From Fibrobacterota bacterium (GTDB taxonomy: Bacteria > Fibrobacterota > Fibrobacteria > UBA11236), in NCBI GenBank assembly GCA_019509785.1, contig JAEKLQ010000038.1:45294-109293 (forward strand): a DNA stretch of 64,000 nucleotides, in the 5' to 3' direction. This document shows, in pieces, positions 16,205 through 24,552 of the stretch. The translations under genes were made by a program, and so were the position numbers. The notes beneath the pieces were generated by a model that worked only from the letters and a program-made list of their open reading frames with translations, ran no database searches and was not told the origin of the DNA. Numbering within the stretch: position 1 is the first letter of the stretch; each line of letters starts with the position of its first letter.

Positions 16205-17458
16205 ATGAAGATTACCCTCCTCAGCAACGAGTATCCTCCCTACGTTTACGGGGGCGCCGGCGTCCACGTCGAATACCTTTCCCAGGCGCTCTCCGCCTTG
16301 CCGGGGAATGCCGTCGAAATCCTTTGCTTCGGCGATCAGAAAACGGTGACGGGCCCGGCCTATGGCGGAACCCAGCATGGGGGCACGCTTTCGGCGCGTG
16401 GGCTCAAACCCGATTTCGCCCTTCCCGCGCAAAATCCGCAATTCGCCAAGCTGATGGACACCTTGGCCCGCGACGTCATGATGGCGGGCGCGGCAGTTCC
16501 GAGCGAGATCGTGCATTGCCATACCTGGTACACGCATTTCGCCGGCTGCATCCTGAAGAACCTGTTCCGCATCCCCTTGGTCCTGACCACGCATAGCCTG
16601 GAACCCCATCGCCCTTGGAAAGTGGAGCAATTGGGTAACGCGTATCACGTGTCCACCTGGCTGGAGCGGACCGCCTACCAGAATGCCGACGGCGTGGTGG
16701 CGGTTTCGGAGTCCATGCGCCGGGACGTGCGCGAGCTTTACGGCGTGTCGGACGAACGCATCCGGGTGATCCCGAACGGGATCGATCCCGAGGAATACCA
16801 TCCCAGCCCGGATCCGGTCCTGCTAGGCGCCTACGGAATCGATCCGGCCCTGCCCTACGTCCTCTTCGTCGGGCGCATCACGCGGCAAAAAGGCGTGCTC
16901 CACCTCATCAACGCCATCAAGCATCTGCGCCCGGGCACCCAGGTGGTCCTCTGCGCCGGCGCGCCGGACACCCCCGAAATCGGCGAAGAGATGAAGAAGA
17001 AGGTGGAGGCGGCCCGCAAGGATTCCTCGCACTCCATCATCTGGATCCCCCAGATGCTTCCCAAGCGGGAAATCATCTCCATGTACACCCACGCCGCGGT
17101 GTTCATCTGCCCTTCGGTCTATGAGCCCTTCGGCATCATCAATCTCGAAGCCATGGCTTGCGAAACCCCGGTGGTGGCCTCCCAGGTGGGCGGGATTCCC
17201 GAAGTGGTGGTTCCCGGCGAGACCGGGCTACTGGTCCCTTTCAAGGCGCGCGGCAGCGAGGATTTCGAACCGGTCGATGCGGAGAAATTCTCCCGGGATC
17301 TGGCGGCCGCCGCCAATTCCCTTCTCGACGATTCCGGCCTGCGCCGGTCCATGGCCAAGAAAGCGCGCAGGCGCGTCGAGGATCATTTCGCCTGGACCCA
17401 GGTGGCCAGGCGCACGCAACAATTTTACGAGGAGCTGATTCGCACCCATGCCCGTTAA
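16205..17458 (+). CDS. glgM: Maltose-1-phosphate synthase / actinobacterial-type glycogen synthase
   Basis: A 417-residue GT4 enzyme. MKITLLSNEYPPYVYGGAGVHVEYL is the N-terminal signature of the Corynebacterium-type GlgA family (TIGR02149), now known in mycobacteria to make alpha-maltose-1-phosphate from ADP-glucose and glucose-1-phosphate. Further motifs are VIPNGIDPEEYHP, VLFVGRITRQKGVLHL and PSVYEPFGIINLEAMACETPVV with the E-x7-E motif near residue 315. The next gene, glgE, starts inside its last codons (11-nt overlap), which strongly supports the GlgM assignment over a classical glycogen synthase. No ribosome site is evident before the ATG. Confidence 0.85.
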   Translation: MKITLLSNEYPPYVYGGAGVHVEYLSQALSALPGNAVEILCFGDQKTVTGPAYGGTQHGGTLSARGLKPDFALPAQNPQFAKLMDTLARDVMMAGAAVPSEIVHCHTWYTHFAGCILKNLFRIPLVLTTHSLEPHRPWKVEQLGNAYHVSTWLERTAYQNADGVVAVSESMRRDVRELYGVSDERIRVIPNGIDPEEYHPSPDPVLLGAYGIDPALPYVLFVGRITRQKGVLHLINAIKHLRPGTQVVLCAGAPDTPEIGEEMKKKVEAARKDSSHSIIWIPQMLPKREIISMYTHAAVFICPSVYEPFGIINLEAMACETPVVASQVGGIPEVVVPGETGLLVPFKARGSEDFEPVDAEKFSRDLAAAANSLLDDSGLRRSMAKKARRRVEDHFAWTQVARRTQQFYEELIRTHAR

Positions 17459-19451
17459 GCCCAAGAACGTAAAAGCGAAGAATGCCTCCCCCAAAGCCGC
17501 TGCGGTTCCCGCGGCGCCGGCTAAGGCCGCGGCCAAGTCCCCTGGGGTTCCGATCGTGGCCAAGCCGGCCGCGGTTCCGACCGCGGCCAAACCCGCCCCC
17601 GCGGCGGCAGCGATAGCCAAGCCCGTCGCCCCCGCGGCGCCCTCCGTACCGGCCCTCAAGAAGCCCGTCCCGCTTTCGGCCGCCGCCAAGGCAGCGCTCC
17701 GGGCGAAATCGCAAGTGCCCGATACCGAAGCCATCCACACCGTGATCGAGAACCTCCAGCCCTTGGTCGATGGCGGACGCGTCCCGGTCAAGGCCATCCC
17801 CGGGGAAATCATCGAAGTCACCGCGGATATCTTCCGCGACGGCCATGAGAAATGCGAAGCCTCTCTGCTTTTCCGCAAGCTCGGAGCGGAAAAGTGGATC
17901 CGCACGCCCATGGAATTCGTGGATAATGATCTCTGGCGCGGCCGCTTCGCCCCCAACGAAGCCGGCGAATGGGAATACCTCATCGAAGCCCGCACCCTCG
18001 GGCATTCGAGCTCCCGCGAGATCCCGTACGTGGATACGCCTATCCGATCCGAAAAGCCGGCGCGGCTTAGGGTGGATTCCCCCTTGGTGGAGTTCAGCGC
18101 CTGGTACGAAATGTGGGCCCGCTCCCAGGGCAAGGACGGGAACAAGAGCGCCACCTTCGCGGACATGACCGAAAGGCTCGCCGACATCAAGGACATGGGC
18201 TTCGACGTGCTTTACCTGCCGCCCATCCATCCCATCGGGGAGACCAAGCGCAAAGGCGCCGACAACGCCCTGGTGGCCCAACCCGGGGAACCCGGATGCC
18301 CCTATGCCATCGGCAACCGTCATGGCGGGCATAAGGCGGTGGATCCGGATTTGGGGACCCTCGCCCAATGCCGGGCCTTCTTCCAAACCGCCCAGGACAT
18401 GGGATTCACCCTCGCCCTCGACTTCGCGCTCAATTGCTCGCCAGACCATCCTTACGTGAAGAACCATCCCGATTGGTTCTACCGCGAAAAGGACGGCACC
18501 ATCAAATGCGCCGAGAATCCTCCCAAGAAATACGAGGACGTCTACCCGCTCAATTTCTTCTGCCCGGATCGCAAGAATCTGTGGAAGGAGATCAAGTCCA
18601 TCGTGGAGTTTTGGATGGACATGGGCGTGACCATCTTCCGCGTGGATAATCCGCATACCAAGCCCTTCGTGTTCTGGGATTGGATGATCCGGGAGATCAA
18701 AGCCGAGAATCCGGAGATCATCTTCCTGGCCGAGGCCTTCACCCGCCCGAAGATCATGAAACATCTGGCCAAGATCGGCTTCGACCTGTCGTACACCTAT
18801 TTCACCTGGCGGACCAACGCCCAGGAGCTTCGGGAATACCTGGAAGAGTTGACCCAGTCTTCCGCAAAGAATTTCATGAAGCCCATCTTCTTCCCCACCA
18901 CCCCGGATATCCTGCCCTGGCATCTGCAGAACGCGACGCCGGCCATGTTCAAGATCCGTTTCGCCCTGGCTTGCACCCTGGTCGGGGCCTACGGCATGTA
19001 CAACGGTTATGAGATATGCGAAAGCGCGCCCGTGCCTGGCAAGGAGGAGTTCCTCCATTCGGAGAAGTACCAGTACAAGGCCTGGGATTGGGATCGCCCG
19101 GGGAACATCAAGGGCTTCATCAAGCGCTTGAACGAGATCCGCCAGGACAACCGCGCCCTCCATCGCCTGAAGAACCTTCGCTTCCACGACTCCAACAATC
19201 CCAGCATCCTGGCCTACTCCAAGACCGAAGGGGAAAACATCATCCTTTGCGTGGTGAACCTGGATCCGCATAACCGCCAAGCGGCGACCCTGAACCTGGA
19301 CCTGGGCAGCATGGGACTGGCCAACGAGAACATTTACGGCGTATACGATCTGCTCACCCATGAGAGCTACGTGTGGTCGGGGCGGTACAATTACGTCGAG
19401 CTCTCGCCGCAGAAGGAAGTCCTGCACCTTCTCAAGATTGAGAAATTTTGA
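17448..19451 (+). CDS. glgE: Alpha-1,4-glucan:maltose-1-phosphate maltosyltransferase
   Basis: A 667-residue GH13-family enzyme that adds maltosyl units from maltose-1-phosphate to a growing glucan. Residues 1-85 are an Ala/Lys/Pro-rich low-complexity tail absent from typical GlgE. Residues 95-210 form the beta-sandwich N domain. The TIM barrel starts near 212 (LVEFSAWYEMWARS). The nucleophile is Asp400 in FRVDNPHTKP and the acid/base is Glu429 in FLAEAFT, both within the GlgE-specific sequence contexts. YAIGNRHGGHKAVDPDLGT is the usual substrate loop. Overlap with glgM means coupled translation. GlgB branching enzyme and TreS are not in the window. Confidence 0.93.
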   Translation: MPVKPKNVKAKNASPKAAAVPAAPAKAAAKSPGVPIVAKPAAVPTAAKPAPAAAAIAKPVAPAAPSVPALKKPVPLSAAAKAALRAKSQVPDTEAIHTVIENLQPLVDGGRVPVKAIPGEIIEVTADIFRDGHEKCEASLLFRKLGAEKWIRTPMEFVDNDLWRGRFAPNEAGEWEYLIEARTLGHSSSREIPYVDTPIRSEKPARLRVDSPLVEFSAWYEMWARSQGKDGNKSATFADMTERLADIKDMGFDVLYLPPIHPIGETKRKGADNALVAQPGEPGCPYAIGNRHGGHKAVDPDLGTLAQCRAFFQTAQDMGFTLALDFALNCSPDHPYVKNHPDWFYREKDGTIKCAENPPKKYEDVYPLNFFCPDRKNLWKEIKSIVEFWMDMGVTIFRVDNPHTKPFVFWDWMIREIKAENPEIIFLAEAFTRPKIMKHLAKIGFDLSYTYFTWRTNAQELREYLEELTQSSAKNFMKPIFFPTTPDILPWHLQNATPAMFKIRFALACTLVGAYGMYNGYEICESAPVPGKEEFLHSEKYQYKAWDWDRPGNIKGFIKRLNEIRQDNRALHRLKNLRFHDSNNPSILAYSKTEGENIILCVVNLDPHNRQAATLNLDLGSMGLANENIYGVYDLLTHESYVWSGRYNYVELSPQKEVLHLLKIEKF

Positions 19452-19554
19452 CGGACAGCGCCGCGAACGCCGGCCCGGTTACAGCGGACTGATCCGAAAA
19501 GTCCTATATTAAGGGCTGGCGCCCACGGCGGCGCCGCGGAGCGGACGGGACGAG

Positions 19555-19845
19555 ATGGAAGCCAAGGAATTGAAGATCGCCTGCCCCTGCTGCAGGGCCC
19601 AGCTCATCATCGACGCCGCCACGGGCGGCATCATCAAATTCATCCCCCACAAGGACGAAGCTCCCAGCCTGGAGCAGTTCATGCAAGCGGACAAGACCCG
19701 CGCCGCCGATCTCGCGGCCAAGTTCGACGCCTCCAAGAAGGAAGAAGATCAGCGCCTGGACCTGCTGAAGAAGAAGTTCGAGTGGGCCAAGAAAAACAAG
19801 GACAAGCTCCCCGAGGCGCCGAAGCCGGGGATCATGTGGGATTGA
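19555..19845 (+). CDS. Small CxxC protein, unknown
   Basis: A 96-residue cytoplasmic protein with a zinc-ribbon-like N-terminus (KIACPCCRAQL, cysteines near residues 10, 12 and 13) and a charged helical middle (residues 52-82, Lys/Glu-rich). There is no second Cys pair, so a full zinc ribbon is not formed unless the protein dimerises. A TATATT -10-like hexamer at 19505-19510 could serve it. It lies between glgE and ptsP on the same strand. No family recognised. Confidence 0.6.
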   Translation: MEAKELKIACPCCRAQLIIDAATGGIIKFIPHKDEAPSLEQFMQADKTRAADLAAKFDASKKEEDQRLDLLKKKFEWAKKNKDKLPEAPKPGIMWD

Positions 19846-19910
19846 TCCGCCCGCAGCCGATACCTCAACTCTTTCGATTCGCCTTTTAACGCCTTAACCC
19901 GAAGAACGAA

Positions 19911-22193
19911 ATGTCCGACGCTTCCACAGCCTTGGAAATCATCCGTTCCGTGGCGCAGACCATGCAGGAATCGACTTCGACTCGTCCTGCCTTGGATGCG
20001 GTCGTCAAGCTCATCTCCGAGAAGATGGGCGTGGACGTTTGTTCCATCTACCTGTACCAGGGCGCGGAAAACCGCCTGCACTTGGCCGCCAGCCAAGGCC
20101 TGAACAGGAAGCCCGGCGAGGATATCGCCATGTCCCCCGAGGAAGGCCTCACCGGGCACGTCTTCAGCCGGGGCGAGATCATCAACATCGCCAATCCCAA
20201 AGACGATAAGCGCAACAAGTATTTCCCCGCCCTCGGCGAAGATCGCCTGAAGAACTTCCTGGGCATCCCCATTCCGCCCGCCTCCAAATTCGGGGCCGGC
20301 GTCATGACCTTGCAGTCCACCGATCCGGAGCACTTCTCCCCCATGGTCGAGGACTTGGCGTATACCTTGGCGGCCCAGCTCGGCACCCTGCTCGAGAATC
20401 GCAGCCTCCGTTCGGCATCGCCGATACCCGGTAAGGGCGATCCGGAGACGCCCAAGGAGGCCCCGCCTTTCGTGCGCGCCCAAGTGGCCGTAGGCGGGAT
20501 CGCCGATGGGCCCGTGGTGGTGCTGAAGACCCACCAGATCTGGGATACCATCCTCTTCGCCGAATGCCTGGATGCCAAGGCCGAATTGGAGATCATGCAG
20601 AAGGCCCTGGAGGTCGCCCGCGAAGAAAGCCTATGGCTGAAGAAACGCGCGGGAGAACTCTTCGCCGAGCTGGACGCGCGCATCTTCGAGGCGCATGAGC
20701 TTATGCTGCGCGACGAGCATTATATCGGCTTAATCGAAAGCCACATCCGCGAGAACCTGGCGGCGCCGTTCGCGGTAAAGCTGGCCACGCGCGAACTGGT
20801 CAAGTCCATGCTCGATTCGGGCATCCCCTTCGTCACCAGCCGCGCCGCCGATCTGAGGGACGTCGGATTGCGCATCCTGAACGCCCTGGGCGAGGTCTCG
20901 ACCGAGAACCGCGATCCGGCGGCGGCGGCGCAGGACGGCAACATCGTGGCCGCTGTGGAACTGTTGCCCTCCGATCTCATCTACCTGTCCACCCGCCGCA
21001 TCCTCGGCATCCTATGCGAAACCGGCGGCCTGACCTCGCATGCGGCCATCCTGGCCCGCTCCCTCGGCATTCCTTGCTTCATGGGCATCCCGGGCCTCAC
21101 CGGATATATCCAGAACGATACGCGCGTGATCATGGACGGGAACTCGGGGATCCTGTATATCGACCCGGACGTGCACGTGCAGCGCGAATACGCCCGCTTG
21201 CTGGACGACTTGGGCACGCGCACCCTGGCGGTTCCCGACTTCGCCTCGGAAACGAAAGACGGCGTAGCCATCCATCTCTCCGGGAACCTTTCATTGATTT
21301 CGGACATGGAGTTGATGGAGCAGTACGGCATCGAAGGCGTGGGCCTCTACCGTTCGGAATTCTTCTTCATGATCCGCAGTTCCTTTCCGGACGAGGAAAC
21401 CCAATTCGGGATCTACCAGCGCGTACTGGAACGCTGCGGCAAGCACGGCGCGACTTTCCGCCTGCTGGACGTGGGCGGGGACAAGCCCCTGAAGTATTTC
21501 GATTGGGGCAAGGAAGAGAACCCCAGCCTGGGCTGGCGCTCCATTCGCATGCTGTTGTCCCGGCCCGATATTCTGAAGCCGCACCTGCGCGCCTTGCTGC
21601 GCACGGCGCAGTTGGGCGAGTTCCGCCTGGTCATCCCCATGCTCTCCCTCATTACCGAGTTCCGCGCCCTGAAGGAGCAGATCGATCTGGTGTTGAAGGA
21701 ACTGGAAGCCGAAGCCGGCCACCCCCTGAAGCGTCCGCCGGTGGGGGCGATGATCGAGATCCCCTCGGCCATGATGCAGATCCGCGATTTCGCGGAAGAG
21801 GCGGATTTCCTGAGCATCGGCACCAACGATCTCATCCAGTACCTGTTCGCCATCGATCGCGGGAACGAGCGGGTGGCTTCTTATTACCAGCCCTTCCATC
21901 CCGCCTTGATCCAGGCGCTGATGCGCATCTCGGCGGCGGCCCATGCCGCCGGCAAAACCGTGACGGTTTGCGGCGAAATGGCCTCGGACCCGCAAGCCCT
22001 GCCCATCTTCCTGGCCCTCGGAATCACGCGCCTCTCCATCGCCCCGGCCGCAGCCGATTCCTTGCGCACGGCCATCCGTAACCTGAACGTTAAGGATTGC
22101 AAACGGCTCTTGGGGAAAATCGCCAACCTGCATACGTCCGAGGACGTCAAGGCGGAGATCGAGGCATTCCTGGAATCGGTGGCGGCCGCCTAG
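19911..22193 (+). CDS. ptsP: Phosphoenolpyruvate-protein phosphotransferase with GAF domain (EI-Ntr)
   Basis: A 760-residue enzyme that takes phosphate from PEP and passes it to a histidine-phosphocarrier. Residues 1-165 form a GAF domain, the mark of PtsP rather than PtsI. The swivelling domain carries the phospho-His at 377 (GGLTSHAAILARS). The C-terminal PEP barrel has EGVGLYRSEFFF, LLDVGGDKPLKY, FLSIGTNDLIQYLFAIDR and the catalytic Cys in VCGEMASDP. All expected catalytic residues are present. An EIIA of the PtsN type is at 33939 in this window, but no HPr or sugar EIIB/EIIC is seen. A regulatory, not transport, phosphorelay is the best reading. Confidence 0.9.
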   Translation: MSDASTALEIIRSVAQTMQESTSTRPALDAVVKLISEKMGVDVCSIYLYQGAENRLHLAASQGLNRKPGEDIAMSPEEGLTGHVFSRGEIINIANPKDDKRNKYFPALGEDRLKNFLGIPIPPASKFGAGVMTLQSTDPEHFSPMVEDLAYTLAAQLGTLLENRSLRSASPIPGKGDPETPKEAPPFVRAQVAVGGIADGPVVVLKTHQIWDTILFAECLDAKAELEIMQKALEVAREESLWLKKRAGELFAELDARIFEAHELMLRDEHYIGLIESHIRENLAAPFAVKLATRELVKSMLDSGIPFVTSRAADLRDVGLRILNALGEVSTENRDPAAAAQDGNIVAAVELLPSDLIYLSTRRILGILCETGGLTSHAAILARSLGIPCFMGIPGLTGYIQNDTRVIMDGNSGILYIDPDVHVQREYARLLDDLGTRTLAVPDFASETKDGVAIHLSGNLSLISDMELMEQYGIEGVGLYRSEFFFMIRSSFPDEETQFGIYQRVLERCGKHGATFRLLDVGGDKPLKYFDWGKEENPSLGWRSIRMLLSRPDILKPHLRALLRTAQLGEFRLVIPMLSLITEFRALKEQIDLVLKELEAEAGHPLKRPPVGAMIEIPSAMMQIRDFAEEADFLSIGTNDLIQYLFAIDRGNERVASYYQPFHPALIQALMRISAAAHAAGKTVTVCGEMASDPQALPIFLALGITRLSIAPAAADSLRTAIRNLNVKDCKRLLGKIANLHTSEDVKAEIEAFLESVAAA

Positions 22194-22219
22194 GACCGCT
22201 TTAGGCGGTTTAGTGCCGC

Positions 22220-23563
22220 TTAAGACCGCGTCGTCGCCAGCTTGGACATGATGGCGTCCACGCTGCGTTTGAATTGATCGTCCTTTTCAATCGCCTTCTC
22301 GATGGTCTTGATGGCGTGGACCACGGTGCTATGATCCCGGCCCCCGAAGCGCTGGCCGATGGTTTTCAGGGAAGCGGAGGTCAATTCCTTCATCAGGAAC
22401 ATGGCCACTTGGCGGGCCTGGGCCACTTCCTTGGTGCCGCGGCCCTGCTCGATGATCTTGTCCACTTCCACCACGAAATAGTTTGCCACCACCGAGGTGA
22501 TATCCTCCGGAGTGATCTTCTTGGTCGGGCGGTTCATGCCCGCGCGATTGACGATCTCCTTGGCCAACTCCATGGTGATGTCCGAATGCTTGATGGAGGC
22601 CTGCAGCAGGAGCTGGCGGATGGCGCCTTCCAGGATGCGGATGTTGGAGTCGATGGCTTCGGCCAGGAAGGCGATGATGTCGTCGGAGATGTCCAGGTTG
22701 AGGGCGATGGCCTTGCGCCGCAGGATGGCCTCGCGGGTCTCGCGATCGGGCTGCTGGATATCGACGAACAATCCCCATTGGAAGCGGCTCACCAGGCGAT
22801 CCTCCAACCCTTTCAATTCCCCCGGAGGCGCATCGCTGGTCAGCACGATCTGCTTGCGGCTCTGGTGCAGGGAATTGAAGATGTGGAAGAACTCCTCCTG
22901 GGTGCGATCCTTTCCGCTCATGAATTGCACGTCGTCCATGAGGAGGACGTCCACTTCGTTCCGGTAGTAGGTGGAAAGCTCGTTGATGCGGTTGTGCTGG
23001 ATGGACTCGACGAACTCCCGGTAGAACGCTTCCGAGGTCACGTACCGGACCTTCTTGCGGGGATTCTCGGCGATAACGTGATTGCCGATGGCCTGCAAGA
23101 GGTGGGTCTTCCCCAGCCCCACCCCGCCGTAGATAAGCAAGGGGTTGAACTTGGTTCCGCCCGGATCCTTGGCCACGGCCTGCGCGGCGGAATAGGCGAA
23201 TTGGGAGTTGCTGCCGACCACGAATTCCTCGAAGGTGTAATTCGGATTCAGGTCGATGGCGGGCATGCCGGAGAATGAGCTCGAATAGCCGGGGGTCGGC
23301 GCCACGGCAGGCATGCGGCGCAGGCTCACGCGCACCTCGCGGCCGTTGGCTTCCACGAAGCAATGCTCGATCAAGCCCTGGTAAAGCTTGCCCAACTGAT
23401 CCATGTCTATTTGGGATGGGACGGCCAGGCTCACCTGGAACTCGCTGAGGTCGAAAACCTTTAGCGGTAGGATCCACTGGTTGAAGGCGTCATCGGAAAG
23501 CTTTCCCTTCAGGGATGTCAGGCATGCGGACCAGGGATGAAGGGAGGTTGCCGAATTGATCAT
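22220..23563 (-). CDS. dnaA: Chromosomal replication initiator protein DnaA
   Basis: A 447-residue protein with all DnaA landmarks: domain I (residues 8-85), a short linker, the AAA+ domain starting NPNYTFEEFVVG near 108 with Walker A GGVGLGKT and Walker B VDVLLMDDVQF, and domain IV ending in FGGRDHSTVVHAIKTIEK, the helix-turn-helix signature binding DnaA boxes. It melts the origin and recruits the helicase. It converges on ptsP (26-bp gap with a weak ACCGC/GCGGT hairpin). Unlike many genomes there is no dnaN, recF or gyrB next to it. Several DnaA-box-like sites lie within 150 bp of its start. Confidence 0.95.
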   Translation of the reverse strand: MINSATSLHPWSACLTSLKGKLSDDAFNQWILPLKVFDLSEFQVSLAVPSQIDMDQLGKLYQGLIEHCFVEANGREVRVSLRRMPAVAPTPGYSSSFSGMPAIDLNPNYTFEEFVVGSNSQFAYSAAQAVAKDPGGTKFNPLLIYGGVGLGKTHLLQAIGNHVIAENPRKKVRYVTSEAFYREFVESIQHNRINELSTYYRNEVDVLLMDDVQFMSGKDRTQEEFFHIFNSLHQSRKQIVLTSDAPPGELKGLEDRLVSRFQWGLFVDIQQPDRETREAILRRKAIALNLDISDDIIAFLAEAIDSNIRILEGAIRQLLLQASIKHSDITMELAKEIVNRAGMNRPTKKITPEDITSVVANYFVVEVDKIIEQGRGTKEVAQARQVAMFLMKELTSASLKTIGQRFGGRDHSTVVHAIKTIEKAIEKDDQFKRSVDAIMSKLATTRS

Positions 23564-23612
23564 GCCGATGGGATTCTTCCAGGGGAAAGCGTCGGGGCCT
23601 GGGGGTCAAATA

Positions 23613-23706
23613 TAATCAACAAGCTTCGGCCCTGAGCCACGATTGGCGGCCCGATTCCGGTCGAAAGAGCCGGGGTTTTCAACATAGTATCAACGGATTT
23701 TCCACC
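23613..23706 (+). promoter_or_regulatory. Cluster of DnaA-box-like 9-mers upstream of dnaA (possible oriC part or autoregulation)
   Basis: Four sites in one orientation resemble TTATCCACA/TTATCAACA: TAATCAACA (23613-23621), TTTTCAACA (23676-23684), GTATCAACG (23687-23695) and TTTTCCACC (23698-23706). The last three are spaced 11 nt apart, one helical turn. The surroundings contain short AT-rich runs within an otherwise GC-rich 308-bp gene-free gap (23564-23871). None is a perfect consensus box, so this could be the dnaA autoregulatory region, a piece of the origin, or both. Confidence 0.5.
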
Positions 23707-23818
23707 GACCCTCGAGGGCGCGCGAAAAACGAGTAGAGGAATTATTACCTTGTGGGCGCCGCTCGCCGTGCGCGGGCGACGCCCGCAACGGGCGGGCGGA
23801 GTTCTTGTGGTCTTCGGC

Positions 23819-23847
23819 TTGTTTCCGGTGTCGCGGTAAGCTACAAT
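23819..23847 (+). promoter_or_regulatory. Sigma-70-like promoter candidate
   Basis: TTGTTT (23819-23824), 17-nt spacer, TACAAT (23842-23847), about 25 nt before the GTG start at 23872. The -10 is good, the -35 only half-matches. Confidence 0.35.
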
Positions 23848-23871
23848 GAACCCTAGCGAAGCCACCATCCC

Positions 23872-24444
23872 GTGATCGTCCCCCGAGAACAAATCCCATA
23901 CATCGGCCTCGGCCTGCTGGCACTATTGCTAGTGCTGCATTGGGCTTGGTGCTGGTACGTGGCTTACCCGATCTCCTTCGAACGGCAATTGAAAAAAGGC
24001 AAGCCGTGGGTATACATCCCCCTGCGGTGGCGGGGCGGACGCAAGTTGTGGATCATTTTCATTTCCCGCATCCTCATGCTGGCCGTCGTCGCTTTGGGAG
24101 TGGTCCTCTCCGGGCATTTCCTCCATAGGGACGAGGCCCCTTGGCTTTTCGCGTATTTCCTCATCCTCGGATTTCTGATGGTGCGCCTTAACGCCTTATG
24201 GCTGGCTCTGCGGTACCGGCAACAGGAGGACTCCTATTATTTCCTCCATGATGAACTGAGGCTCCGGCTCGAGAGCGAGGGCAAGGACATGCCCGAATCG
24301 GCCTTCAAGAACCTGGCGGCTTATCAGCACCAGAATCTGTTGCGGAAAGCCGATGAAAAGGGCGAACTGATCAAAACCCTCCGGAGCCAGGCTAAGGTCT
24401 CCCGGAAAAACCGCAAGCAAGCGCGCACTCCCGTCGAAGCTTAA
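23872..24444 (+). CDS. Membrane protein of unknown function
   Basis: A 190-residue protein starting with GTG. It has three predicted transmembrane helices (about residues 9-31, 61-82 and 89-112), then a charged cytoplasmic helical tail (115-190, rich in Arg, Lys, Glu, Gln). The protein is divergent from dnaA across the DnaA-box region. I recognise no family. A 21-nt element shared with the 3' end of the ECF sigma gene begins 2 nt after its stop. Confidence 0.65.
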   Translation: MIVPREQIPYIGLGLLALLLVLHWAWCWYVAYPISFERQLKKGKPWVYIPLRWRGGRKLWIIFISRILMLAVVALGVVLSGHFLHRDEAPWLFAYFLILGFLMVRLNALWLALRYRQQEDSYYFLHDELRLRLESEGKDMPESAFKNLAAYQHQNLLRKADEKGELIKTLRSQAKVSRKNRKQARTPVEA

Positions 24445-24445
24445 G

Positions 24446-24466
24446 AAGCGTCTCATCGACAGGGTC
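24446..24466 (+). repeat. Shared 21-nt intergenic element, copy 1
   Basis: AAGCGTCTCATCGACAGGGTC, 19 of 21 identical to 48802-48822. Both copies begin 1-2 nt after a stop codon and lie about 70-90 nt before the next plus-strand gene. A T-run (about 24501-24508) follows this copy. Confidence 0.5.
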
Positions 24467-24552
24467 CACCTAGGCCGGTCGAGACCTCCCCCCGCTTTTT
24501 TTTTATCATTTGCCGGTTCTAAGCGCCCAATCCGGCGCTGCGGGCCGAATCC

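Noticed and set aside
17241..19427. A 728-residue minus-strand frame opposite glgM/glgE
   Set aside because: Composition (Gly, Val, His, Asp-rich) is that of a reverse-frame shadow and the sense genes have intact catalytic residues.
22195..22209. ACCGC/GCGGT hairpin as terminator between ptsP and dnaA
   Set aside because: Only 5 bp of stem and no T-run; too weak to list.
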